From Methanocorpusculum sp. (GTDB taxonomy: Archaea; Halobacteriota; Methanomicrobia; Methanomicrobiales; Methanocorpusculaceae): a stretch of DNA of 13,518 nucleotides. Positions within the stretch are counted from its first letter, which is position 1. Each line of letters opens with the position of its first letter. Below are positions 1-6,472 of this stretch, piece by piece. The stretch is from contig JAUNXW010000028.1 of NCBI GenBank assembly GCA_030539595.1, positions 1 through 13,518 of the forward strand. Reading direction: 5' to 3'. Made by a program: the position numbers and the translations under genes. The notes under the pieces are model-generated. The model made no database searches, had not been told where the DNA came from, and was given only the letters and a program-made list of their open reading frames with translations.

Positions 1-2
1 GA

Positions 3-197
3 GACACAATATTTCCAAACGGCTCTTTCGGTCGAACTGATTTACCGACAGGAAGCCATGAAGACATGGTGAAATCGATAAACAGACTTGCCGAGCTCAA
101 AGTTGAGTCTATATGGCCCGGGCACGAAACACCTGTTCTCGAAAACGGAAAAAGAGATATTCTTCTTTCTCAGGCAGAATTAAAGAATTATGCATAA
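3..197 (+). CDS. MBL-fold metallo-hydrolase, glyoxalase II-like (C-terminal part)
   Basis: The reading frame is already open at the left edge, so only the last 64 residues are present. The fragment opens with DTIF, then GSFGRTDLPTGSHEDM, and later WPGHETPV. This matches the C-terminal half of metallo-beta-lactamase-fold hydrolases of the glyoxalase II / YcbL type. In that family the Asp of the G-D-T/V-L/I-F segment bridges two metals and the His of PGH is the last metal ligand; both are here. Such enzymes usually hydrolyse thioesters or related bonds, but the substrate cannot be read from this fragment. The stop codon overlaps the next gene's start (ATGCATAA), so the two are probably co-transcribed and translationally coupled. 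The N-terminal HxHxDH motif should lie to the left of the window. Confidence 0.85.
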   Translation, partial: DTIFPNGSFGRTDLPTGSHEDMVKSINRLAELKVESIWPGHETPVLENGKRDILLSQAELKNYA

Positions 198-618
198 AGG
201 AGTATACTGTCTTCTGCTGAGATGCACAACAGCGCAGAAAATAAAAATTGGGGCTATCGGTGAGATTGAATTTGATAAAGGCTGGTATGTTTATGTGGGT
301 TCGGCTCTGGGTTCGGGAGGTCTTTCAAGAGTTGAACGACATATAAGATTTTACAGGGAAAGATACCGAAAACCGAAATGGCACATAGATTATCTTATGG
401 AAAAAATCAGACTTGAAGAAGTCGTCTGTGCAGAAACAGAGGAAAGGCTTGAATGTATTCTGGCAAAAAATGTAGGAGGTGCGGGAATTTCTAAATTCGG
501 GTGTTCGGACTGTTTCTGCGAAACTCATCTGTTCTATCGAAAAGATTCACCGCTTGAAGAAATACTTACTGCGTTTGAAAAAACAGGGCTAAAAGCCAAT
601 GTGCATAAAATTGTATAA
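190..618 (+). CDS. GIY-YIG nuclease-like protein, DUF123 family
   Basis: A 142-residue stand-alone DUF123 domain, a GIY-YIG-related family found in archaea and some bacteria, sometimes fused to endonuclease III. Visible signatures are GVY at residues 4-6, YVYVGSA at 33-39, SRVERH at 46-51 (candidate catalytic Arg), KWHIDYL at 63-69, an acidic helix TEERLE at 83-88, and a cysteine-rich GCSDCFCETHLFY segment near 104-116 that is typical of the family. GIY-YIG enzymes cut DNA with a metal ion, but catalytic activity of DUF123 proteins is not established as far as I know. The ATG at 190 is chosen because MHKGVY places GVY at the usual distance from the N-terminus and the start overlaps the upstream stop. 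It converges on the PAC2 gene with a 5-base gap. A T5 run at about 652-656, inside the PAC2 gene, could end the plus-strand transcript. Confidence 0.85.
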   Translation: MHKGVYCLLLRCTTAQKIKIGAIGEIEFDKGWYVYVGSALGSGGLSRVERHIRFYRERYRKPKWHIDYLMEKIRLEEVVCAETEERLECILAKNVGGAGISKFGCSDCFCETHLFYRKDSPLEEILTAFEKTGLKANVHKIV

Positions 619-623
619 ATCAA

Positions 624-1382
624 TTACCCGATATAGCTAAGGTCTTCGGCGTTTTTATTCTGAATTGACGAAGCAATCGCCGAAACTTCCGTAAGCATCT
701 GCTCGGCAAGTTCGTTCAATGAAGTCTTATCAACAGAAATCCCTGTAAGCTTCTCCAAAACATCCAGCACAGCCTTTGAAGCGACAGGATCAACAAGATA
801 GCCTGACGTCTCTCCAAGAAACGCCGCGCCTGACATTTTCGCAAGTCTTCCAAACGTAATCAAAAGACCCGCAGCCCCAATAATTCCACCGACAGGCTCT
901 TCCTTATTCAAAACAGCGCCTGATGCAACAACCTCATCTTTCAAATCTGTAGATGAAAGCGCTGCCAAAACTCTGGGTTTATCAACCATATGACCAACAC
1001 CGTAACCGCCAAGCGTGTAAATTTTTTTAACGCCGAGAAGCTCAAAGATTTTTACATAAGCCTCAGCCAGAACATAATGACCTTCGGGTGATGTACTCTG
1101 GCAGTCGCCTGCCAGAACAATATACGAAGGCTGAGAATCTTTTGCCGGAACAAAAAACACTTCATTTCTTGGGAAACGTAAAACAGCATCATTTGTAAGA
1201 TACATCTGAGGCGGAAAATAAGTCGACGTAATCTCGGCAATTTTTACAGCATTGCCGACATTCACAAGATGATCCGCAACAAGTTTACCGACGTGTCCTA
1301 CACCCGGGAGACCTTCAATTGCAATATCTGCACAGTGTGAACTGACATCTTCAACATACCATCTGACATTTACCGGTTCCAT
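624..1382 (-). CDS. Proteasome assembly chaperone (PAC2) family protein
   Basis: A 252-residue member of the archaeal PAC2 family. Eukaryotic PAC2 is a proteasome assembly chaperone, and archaeal homologues are annotated on that basis although their role is less certain. Family features seen are GLPGVGHVGKLVADHLV at residues 24-40, the central TLGGYGVGHM segment near 143-152, and the glycine-rich GGIIGAAGLLI stretch. These belong to an alpha/beta fold resembling a nucleoside phosphorylase. It is the last gene of the minus-strand translation cluster. Its ATG lies inside the end of nop10 in another frame (13-base overlap), and an AGGAGG Shine-Dalgarno site at 1394-1399 sits within nop10, so translational coupling is likely. 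The link to nop10, aIF2-alpha, S27e and L44e is conserved in many archaea. Confidence 0.9.
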   Translation of the reverse strand: MEPVNVRWYVEDVSSHCADIAIEGLPGVGHVGKLVADHLVNVGNAVKIAEITSTYFPPQMYLTNDAVLRFPRNEVFFVPAKDSQPSYIVLAGDCQSTSPEGHYVLAEAYVKIFELLGVKKIYTLGGYGVGHMVDKPRVLAALSSTDLKDEVVASGAVLNKEEPVGGIIGAAGLLITFGRLAKMSGAAFLGETSGYLVDPVASKAVLDVLEKLTGISVDKTSLNELAEQMLTEVSAIASSIQNKNAEDLSYIG

Positions 1383-1531
1383 GATTTAACAAGCCTCCTG
1401 TATTTTCCGTAATTATCCTGCGGTGAATATTTTGCAGGGTGGCAAGATTCAGTATCGCACCCGCATTTCGGACAAACTTTCAAAAGAGTATATGTTTTGT
1501 CAGTCGGGCATCTTCTTATGTAACCCGTCAT
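1370..1531 (-). CDS. nop10: H/ACA ribonucleoprotein protein Nop10
   Basis: A 53-residue gene that is easy to miss because of its size. It encodes MTGYIRRCPT at the N-terminus, LLKVCPKCG in the middle and HPAKYSPQD followed by YGKYRR at the end. This is the Nop10 pattern: a small zinc ribbon followed by the HPA-x-(F/Y)-SP-x-D motif and a basic helix. Nop10 binds Cbf5 and helps position guide and target RNA for pseudouridylation by H/ACA RNPs. The start is 8 bases downstream of the aIF2-alpha stop and the 3' end overlaps the PAC2 gene by 13 bases, a typical archaeal operon arrangement. Oddity: the first zinc half-site reads CPTD (residues 8-11) instead of the usual CPxC, while additional cysteines occur at 25 and 30 beside C20 and C23. 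Confidence 0.93.
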   Translation of the reverse strand: MTGYIRRCPTDKTYTLLKVCPKCGCDTESCHPAKYSPQDNYGKYRRLVKSWNR

Positions 1532-1539
1532 AAAAACGC

Positions 1540-2328
1540 CTACTTCTGCTGAATAAGCTTCGCAGAATACTCCGAAGGCTTATCGTGCGCACGCTCGACA
1601 ACCCCTATTGCTGCTTTTGCTGCTTTGTCAAGGGCTTTGTTGGCGGTCTTATAATCATACGCGGTAACTTTCAAGCGGTAGTTTGGAGCGCCGAGATAAA
1701 GTAATTCAATCTCAGCGTCTGCTACTTCGGGCTCCGCGCTTCTGAGCGCTCTGCGGATAATATTTACTCCATCGGGTTTGGTTGAGGTCAGTTCAAGAAC
1801 TGCGCTAACGGTAACCTTCTGAATTTTCACATTGTCCGTTGCGACTTTAATTAATGCATCCTTTGCGGCGGATACAAGATTCATCTTTGCAAGAGTTTTT
1901 TCCGGGCTGATAACCAGCTCCTCAAAACTCTTGTAAAGAGAACCTCCGCTTAAAGAATACAATGCATCCTCTAATTCATTAACAGCGACGCCTGACGATT
2001 CTGATGCGAAACCAATCCATTTGTGGGCTTTCTGTTCATTCTTCCAGTCCTGAATTTTTTCGCGCTTCTGATGGTCGTTGACGTCTTTGAGCGATAAATC
2101 GATATGTCCTTTGGAAGGGTTGACTTCCAGAACTTTGCATACTACTTTCTGTCCTTCGCGAATATAGTCGCGGATATATTTTATCCACCCGCGCGCTACT
2201 TCGGCTATCGGGATAAGCCCTTGATGATTATCATACTCATCAAGAGTTACAAATGCCGCAAAGTCCTTGACATCTGTAACACTGCAGACGACAAGTTCTC
2301 CTTCTTCGGGCCAATCTCTTTCACTCAT
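1540..2328 (-). CDS. eif2a: Translation initiation factor aIF2 subunit alpha
   Basis: A 262-residue protein of normal length for archaeal aIF2-alpha. Residues 8-82 form the S1/OB RNA-binding domain (GELVVCSVTDVKDFAAFV, then GLIPIAEVARGWIKYI and GHIDLSLKDV). A helical domain follows, and the C-terminal alpha-beta domain contacts the gamma subunit. The heterotrimer aIF2 carries initiator Met-tRNA to the small ribosomal subunit. The gene sits between rps27e (26 bases upstream) and nop10 (8 bases downstream), a conserved archaeal arrangement. I see no strong Shine-Dalgarno site before its ATG. The AT-rich spacer contains AAAATATAACC, which could be a weak internal promoter, though that is inference. 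Confidence 0.97.
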   Translation of the reverse strand: MSERDWPEEGELVVCSVTDVKDFAAFVTLDEYDNHQGLIPIAEVARGWIKYIRDYIREGQKVVCKVLEVNPSKGHIDLSLKDVNDHQKREKIQDWKNEQKAHKWIGFASESSGVAVNELEDALYSLSGGSLYKSFEELVISPEKTLAKMNLVSAAKDALIKVATDNVKIQKVTVSAVLELTSTKPDGVNIIRRALRSAEPEVADAEIELLYLGAPNYRLKVTAYDYKTANKALDKAAKAAIGVVERAHDKPSEYSAKLIQQK

Positions 2329-2354
2329 TTTTATAGGTTATATTTTCTCGAAAT

Positions 2355-2543
2355 TTATTCGAAAGTTGCTACAACATCGGCTTTGATGTTTGCTTTTCCG
2401 CCGGTAGGCTCTGCGAGTACACGTCCGCAGACTGTGCATTCGACTACAGATGTTGCCTTCTCGAAAACGAGCTGCTCGTTTTCACAGTCCGGGCATTTTA
2501 CCTTCAGAAACTTGCTGCGGTTATCTCTGGTTGCTTTTACCAT
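2355..2543 (-). CDS. rps27e: 30S ribosomal protein S27e
   Basis: A 62-residue zinc-ribbon protein of the small subunit, found in archaea and eukaryotes but not bacteria. The four zinc ligands are visible as CPDC (C17, C20) and CTVC (C36, C39), followed by GRVLAEPTGGKA, the conserved tail of the family. The length is normal. It follows rpl44e by 7 bases, and a GGAG Shine-Dalgarno core (about 2554-2557) lies next to the rpl44e stop codon, giving tight coupling of the two ribosomal proteins. Confidence 0.97.
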   Translation of the reverse strand: MVKATRDNRSKFLKVKCPDCENEQLVFEKATSVVECTVCGRVLAEPTGGKANIKADVVATFE

Positions 2544-2550
2544 TTTTAAA

Positions 2551-2829
2551 TCACTCCGTAAGTTCGAATTTGCCTGCGCGCCAGCCTTCTCTTAAGTGGG
2601 CTTTTCCGCATTCTTTGCATCTGTAGCGCACGTTAATCTTCTTTGTCGGCTTGTCTCCTCCCGGAACTTTGCCGAATTTACCGCGGTTACCAATGTTTGT
2701 GCGGCGTGCTTTCTGACGGTCAATCCAGTGAAGACCTGTTGTCTTTCCCTTCTTCACTCTCTCAACTTCGTGCTCTGTATGCTTTCTGCAGTACGGGCAG
2801 TAGGTGTTGAACTTTACTGGTTTCTTCAT
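2551..2829 (-). CDS. rpl44e: 50S ribosomal protein L44e
   Basis: A 92-residue large-subunit protein (called eL42/L44e) shared by archaea and eukaryotes, located near the E site. Features are CPYC (C11, C14) and CKEC (C71, C74) zinc pairs, and between them a basic glycine-rich loop with RQKARRTNIGNRGKFGK (residues 38-54). Length and motifs are normal. It appears to be the first gene of an rpl44e-rps27e-aIF2-alpha-nop10-PAC2 transcript. The 77-base gap separating it from the upstream GINS gene contains a TATA-like element and a strong palindrome (see separate entries). Confidence 0.97.
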   Translation of the reverse strand: MKKPVKFNTYCPYCRKHTEHEVERVKKGKTTGLHWIDRQKARRTNIGNRGKFGKVPGGDKPTKKINVRYRCKECGKAHLREGWRAGKFELTE

Positions 2830-2867
2830 TTTTTTATTTACCCCTTCAAGTAGGATGCATGTGAACT

Positions 2868-2891
2868 ATTCTATGCCTTGCGGTATAGAAT
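2868..2891. promoter_or_regulatory. Palindrome just downstream of the rpl44e TATA-like element
   Basis: Two 10-base arms, ATTCTATGCC and GGTATAGAAT, flank a TTGC loop. Nine of ten positions pair as DNA and the tenth can form G-U in RNA. It lies in the short gap between the GINS gene and rpl44e. If the TATA-like element at 2892-2898 is used, transcription should begin near 2866, so the palindrome occupies the TATA-to-start interval where an archaeal repressor could bind. It could instead act as an RNA hairpin at the end of the GINS message. Confidence 0.6.
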
Positions 2892-2900
2892 ATTAAATAC
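2888..2900 (-). promoter_or_regulatory. TATA-like element for the rpl44e operon
   Basis: On the minus strand this reads GTATTTAATATTC, preceded by a purine-rich AAAG stretch that could serve as a BRE. Its centre is about 65 bases upstream of the rpl44e ATG, so the transcript would carry a leader of roughly 35-40 bases. Assigned by pattern only; transcription could also read through from priS and the GINS gene. Confidence 0.4.
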
Positions 2901-2906
2901 CTTTAT

Positions 2907-3602
2907 TCATTTGCGAATTCTGATACTTAATGCTTTGTTGTCTTTACACAGAACATCTGCCATCTGAGACGGCAGGGACACAATATCTCCTGGCGAAAGA
3001 GAGTAAATTCGTCCGCTTAAATCCTGAAATTCCGGAATTTTGTCTTTTACCGCTATTACACGGTTTTCTTCGGGAGCTTTTTCTGCACTGACAGCGCGCA
3101 TAACGCTGTCTTCATCTGTAGTTTCCGCAGGTGATTCGTTTATGAGTTCTGAAGAGAGGGAATCATTCTCTTTTTGAACCTCCGGCAAAACGTAATTATA
3201 TGCAGTGGTCTCTAATGTTGGTTTTCCGTCTAAAAGAGTTTTCCTACACGATGATGCGGATTCGCATACTACATCGAAGAGCATGCGCTCCCCCGGAACC
3301 ATCATTCTTACATCGGTTCGGTCAATTTCTTCTCCGTTTGCTTTTGCAAGCGCCAGAGCGAGTATTTTTTTTGTTCTGAGGTTATATAGCTCGCGCACAT
3401 ATTCGCGCAGACTTTCGCGCTCTTTTAAGAGGCTCTGGACACCTTCGGAAAACGGGTCTTCGCGCGAGGAGGCTTCGTTGTAAATCGACACGATATCTGC
3501 ATGAATCTCTTCGTAAAGAGTTGCGGGTATCTCCGACAGAGAACCTGTATTTCTCTCGTCGATGATGTAGCCGTGAAGATCAGATGTCGTTATTCGTCCC
3601 AT
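2907..3602 (-). CDS. GINS complex subunit, Gins51 (Gins15) type
   Basis: A 231-residue protein. The N-terminal half is a helical A domain (LYEEIHADIVSIYNEASS, then a helix with EYVRELYNLRTKKILALALA and a PGERMLFD segment). An acidic, low-complexity linker covers about residues 125-185. The C-terminal B domain, residues 189-231, begins IPEFQDLSGRIYSLSPGDIV and continues with SLPSQMADVL, matching the VPEF...G...Y.L..GD.v.LP pattern of archaeal GINS. The A-then-B order is that of Sld5/Psf1 and archaeal Gins51. GINS joins MCM helicase and the Cdc45/RecJ-like protein in the replicative helicase complex. It starts directly after the priS stop codon, with an AGGAGA site at 3613-3618, and the priS-GINS pairing is common in euryarchaea. 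The family is divergent, so the call rests on the B domain plus context. Confidence 0.87.
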   Translation of the reverse strand: MGRITTSDLHGYIIDERNTGSLSEIPATLYEEIHADIVSIYNEASSREDPFSEGVQSLLKERESLREYVRELYNLRTKKILALALAKANGEEIDRTDVRMMVPGERMLFDVVCESASSCRKTLLDGKPTLETTAYNYVLPEVQKENDSLSSELINESPAETTDEDSVMRAVSAEKAPEENRVIAVKDKIPEFQDLSGRIYSLSPGDIVSLPSQMADVLCKDNKALSIRIRK

Positions 3603-4736
3603 TTACACAATTTCTCCTATCCCGCGGCAGCATAAAAACACCGCAAGCGCTTCGGGAACATTATTTGTGCCTTTGACTAAATCATATTTGCTTCCAAGCA
3701 TTGACATTGAAAGGTTGAACGGGCAGTCAACTTTCATAACGCGCTCGGAAAACACAACAGAATCAACAAGCGGATCAAAGGATTCAAGGTCGCTTATTTC
3801 AAGGGGAACAACTCTCATACCCGAGCCTCCGTGAAGAGAACCGGTGTGTCTTATGAGACGTTTTACGTCTGTTGTAACAGGTTCATCCGCCTGAGCAGCG
3901 CGCGATAAAATTCCGGACTGAAACATTACGTTTTCGGGATTTGTGACTGCTTTGATAACTTTGTTGTCGATTAGTTTGTCGGGCTTTGTTTCAAGCAATG
4001 ACATAGTCGTTTTTATATTTTTCAAAAATCCGTCCGCATATCTGTCGGTGATTCCAAAAAGCCCCGTCAGATACTGCATCGCATCTTCTTTTGGAAGATT
4101 TTTGATTCTTATGAGTTCATCTGAAAGCGCATCTTTGTATCTTTTCTGCCAGCCCGAATTTTTGGAGTCTGTAAGCATATTTTCTGCGGATAAACCGGTT
4201 CCTGAAACATAATTCACAAGCTCGCGGCGTTCTGAACTGCTCCAGTTTCTGACTTTCATTAAAGGAATGTGAATATGATAACCTCTGCCGCCGGAAAAAT
4301 TAATTTTCAGGTCATTTTTAGCAAAACCGAGTTCGCAGGTAAGCATATCTATGAGTTTGAAAAGTTCCTCTTTGACTCTTGCAAGCATCACATCGTAAGG
4401 CGCTCTTACGATATGGTCTGCATCCAAATCGAAAATTAAGTCTGCGCCGAGCCACTCTTTATCAGCCATTGAAGCAGCCCCCGGGTGAGCATAATACGCT
4501 GTTGAGTAATAAACGTGCGCGGGAACCATGCTTTTGAGATAAGCGGTGATTTCTTCCTGAGAAGTAAACGAGATATGACGGCGCATACCAGATTTTGGAT
4601 TCATTGTAAAAAACAAAAATCCCCATTCCCTTTCTGTAAGAGAAGCAGGCGAATATGAAGCACCCGAACCTTTAATTTCTCCATTATAGTATGCTGAGAA
4701 ACGCTGTTTGAGAAATTCGAGTGTCGCGGGCTTCAT
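3603..4736 (-). CDS. priS: DNA primase small (catalytic) subunit PriS
   Basis: A 377-residue archaeal/eukaryotic primase catalytic subunit that synthesises primers with PriL. The catalytic metal motif appears as IFDLDADH (D103 and D105). The nucleotide-binding SGGRGYHIHIP follows at 148-158. The C-terminal HTGSLHGGSGMRVVPL segment contains the conserved residues of the prim fold, with a further acidic FDPLVD nearby. The length is usual for the family. Its ATG overlaps the elp3 stop codon by 4 bases (ATGA), and the GINS gene starts immediately after its own stop, so elp3, priS and the GINS gene look like one transcript. Confidence 0.97.
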   Translation of the reverse strand: MKPATLEFLKQRFSAYYNGEIKGSGASYSPASLTEREWGFLFFTMNPKSGMRRHISFTSQEEITAYLKSMVPAHVYYSTAYYAHPGAASMADKEWLGADLIFDLDADHIVRAPYDVMLARVKEELFKLIDMLTCELGFAKNDLKINFSGGRGYHIHIPLMKVRNWSSSERRELVNYVSGTGLSAENMLTDSKNSGWQKRYKDALSDELIRIKNLPKEDAMQYLTGLFGITDRYADGFLKNIKTTMSLLETKPDKLIDNKVIKAVTNPENVMFQSGILSRAAQADEPVTTDVKRLIRHTGSLHGGSGMRVVPLEISDLESFDPLVDSVVFSERVMKVDCPFNLSMSMLGSKYDLVKGTNNVPEALAVFLCCRGIGEIV

Positions 4737-6310
4737 AAAATCTTCTTAATCATATATGGACCTTTACGCTCATATCCCTGTCTATGATAGTACGGTCTTA
4801 CACCAACGCCCGCCATAACGGCGACGTTTTCATATCCTGCTTCTCTTGCGGTTTCTTCGGCTCTTAACAGAAGATTCTGACCGTAAGAGCGGTGCTGTCT
4901 TTCGTCTCCTCTGGCTTTTTCGCCCAATGGAACAATACTCCCGTAAACATGAAGTTCGCGCACCAAGGCAGCTCCTTCAAGTTCTGCACGAAAAACGCTT
5001 CCCGGGAATCTTAATCGCACAAATCCTATGAGCGCGTCTCCTGCAGCGGTTGATAAAAAGTGTTCCTTTCCGCCGCAGCAGTCGTAGATTAGGGTTTTTT
5101 CTTTTGCGGCAGCATTGCTTGGGTGTCTTCCTATTTCACGGCATCTTATACAGTGACAGCTTTCACCCATTTCTGCAAGCCTTTCCTGAGCCATTTGTCT
5201 GATGTGTCCGTGTTTTGAACCCGATACAATAAGTTTTGCGGGAATATCACGCTGAATTCTCTGCAGTCTTACGTATTCGGGCAGTTTGGATTTTGCGTAG
5301 GCGAGTAAGTCGACAAGGTCGTTTTCTTCGTAGGTTTTGTATTCGCCGTTTTTCCAGAGTTCTTCAAGTTCAGCTCCGGGAGTAACGAGTGTCGGATAAA
5401 TTTTGAGGAAGTCGGGGCAGAATCTTGAATCGGTAAAAAGCGTGTCAAACATTTTTTTGTCGCGCTCGATGGTGCTGCCGTATAAATTCGGCATAACGTG
5501 AAATCCTACTTTTATTCCTGCGTCGCGAAGAAGAGTGTTAGATAAAACGCTGTCGGCTACCGTATGACCGCGTTTGTTGAGAGTTAAGAGTTCATCGTCT
5601 GTATGCTGGAAACCGAGTTCAACTTTGGTGACACCGAGTTCAAGCATTTTGTTGATGTGTTTTTCAACGCACCAGTCGGGACGTGTTTCAAATGTTGTTG
5701 CGATGCATCTTACGGATGATGATTCGTTTTCGGTCATCAGCTCATTGATGTTTGACGCATTGGATTTTTTTCCGCTGAATTCATTCATCGCACGAAGACA
5801 TTCTGAAACAAACCAGTCCTGATAAGATTCTTCGCGTGCCGTCATTGTTCCCCCCATTACAATGAGTTCGGCTTTGTCAACATGATGACCGAGTAATTTG
5901 AACTGACCAAGCCTTGCCGTTACCTGACGGTAAGGGTCGTATTCGTTTTGTCTTGCACGAAGCGCTGCGGGTTCTTCTCCTGTGTAGCTCTGTGGAGATT
6001 TGAATGCGTGATTGGGTCCGCCCGGGCACGGCAGACATTTTCCGTGAGGACAGGCGCAGGGAGAAGTCATAACGGCAATCGGGGCAACACCCGAAAGAGT
6101 TCGTGTGGGTTTTACCATCAGAATCTCACGAAGCTCTTCGTATTCTTTTGGGGAGGCAGATTTTAAAATCGCAGAATTTTTGGGCATTACTTCAAGTGAA
6201 TACTTGCGGCAGACTGAAAGTTTGATACTCTGCAGGTCTTTGCCGGGATTTGCAAAGATACCTGAGATTATCTCACGATATATTGGGTAGAGTTCTTCTT
6301 CGGTCTGCAT
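4733..6310 (-). CDS. elp3: Elp3 family tRNA uridine(34) 5-carboxymethyl-type acetyltransferase
   Basis: A 525-residue radical SAM plus acetyltransferase fusion. The N-terminal radical SAM domain has the CX4CX2C cluster motif (C87, C92, C95, in CPHGKCLPCPGG) and the Elp3 hallmark SYTGEEPAALRA at 108-119. A cysteine-rich CHCIRCREIGRHP element lies after the barrel. The C-terminal GNAT domain has the acetyl-CoA loop QHRSYGQ at 472-478 and GVGVRPYYHRQGYERKGPYM near 501-520. Archaeal Elp3 acts alone, without Elp1/Elp2, to carboxymethylate the wobble uridine of tRNA. The gene heads the elp3-priS-GINS run. No Shine-Dalgarno site is seen, and a TATA-like element about 28 bases upstream suggests a nearly leaderless message. 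Confidence 0.95.
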   Translation of the reverse strand: MQTEEELYPIYREIISGIFANPGKDLQSIKLSVCRKYSLEVMPKNSAILKSASPKEYEELREILMVKPTRTLSGVAPIAVMTSPCACPHGKCLPCPGGPNHAFKSPQSYTGEEPAALRARQNEYDPYRQVTARLGQFKLLGHHVDKAELIVMGGTMTAREESYQDWFVSECLRAMNEFSGKKSNASNINELMTENESSSVRCIATTFETRPDWCVEKHINKMLELGVTKVELGFQHTDDELLTLNKRGHTVADSVLSNTLLRDAGIKVGFHVMPNLYGSTIERDKKMFDTLFTDSRFCPDFLKIYPTLVTPGAELEELWKNGEYKTYEENDLVDLLAYAKSKLPEYVRLQRIQRDIPAKLIVSGSKHGHIRQMAQERLAEMGESCHCIRCREIGRHPSNAAAKEKTLIYDCCGGKEHFLSTAAGDALIGFVRLRFPGSVFRAELEGAALVRELHVYGSIVPLGEKARGDERQHRSYGQNLLLRAEETAREAGYENVAVMAGVGVRPYYHRQGYERKGPYMIKKIL

Positions 6311-6330
6311 TTATAATAGTTAATTGTGAG

Positions 6331-6344
6331 TGTAAATTTAAGTA
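6331..6344 (-). promoter_or_regulatory. TATA-like element for elp3
   Basis: The minus strand reads TACTTAAATTTACA, with its centre about 28 bases upstream of the elp3 ATG. The predicted start of transcription therefore falls within a few bases of the start codon. The core TAAATTTA is itself palindromic, so it could also serve a plus-strand transcript toward the hairpin cluster at 6391-6472. Pattern-based inference. Confidence 0.4.
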
Positions 6345-6390
6345 GATTGTTGGTTTAGATGTTCAATCCTGAGTTTGTCAAATAGCGTAA

Positions 6391-6472
6391 ACCTTTAGGT
6401 CTCTCAGTCGAGCAAGTCCAAGACTTGTGAAGTTTACTAAAGTAAACTTAGCTGAGCAAATTTTTTATTTGC
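6391..6472 (+). ncRNA. Candidate structured RNA: clustered hairpins upstream of elp3
   Basis: Several perfect inverted repeats sit within 82 bases. CTCAG at 6403-6407 pairs with CTGAG at 6452-6456 and encloses two hairpins: CAAGTC/GACTTG (6413-6418 with 6422-6427) and AAGTTTAC/GTAAACTT (6430-6437 with 6442-6449, TAAA loop). Together these would make a three-way junction. A further GCAAAT/ATTTGC pair (6456-6461 with 6467-6472) contains T6 at 6461-6466. A short ACCT/AGGT pair lies at 6391-6400. The strand is uncertain because inverted repeats fold on either; plus is given because the U-run then comes last, like a terminator. It may instead be a regulatory leader or a DNA site. Confidence 0.3.

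Noticed and set aside
2104..2595. A 163-codon open frame on the plus strand across aIF2-alpha and S27e.
   Set aside because: It lies antisense to two unmistakable conserved genes, its translation has no recognisable domain, and its composition is what the antisense of those genes would give.
6358..6376. T-loop-like GTTCAATCC suggesting a tRNA.
   Set aside because: No acceptor stem, anticodon stem or matching D arm can be formed around it.
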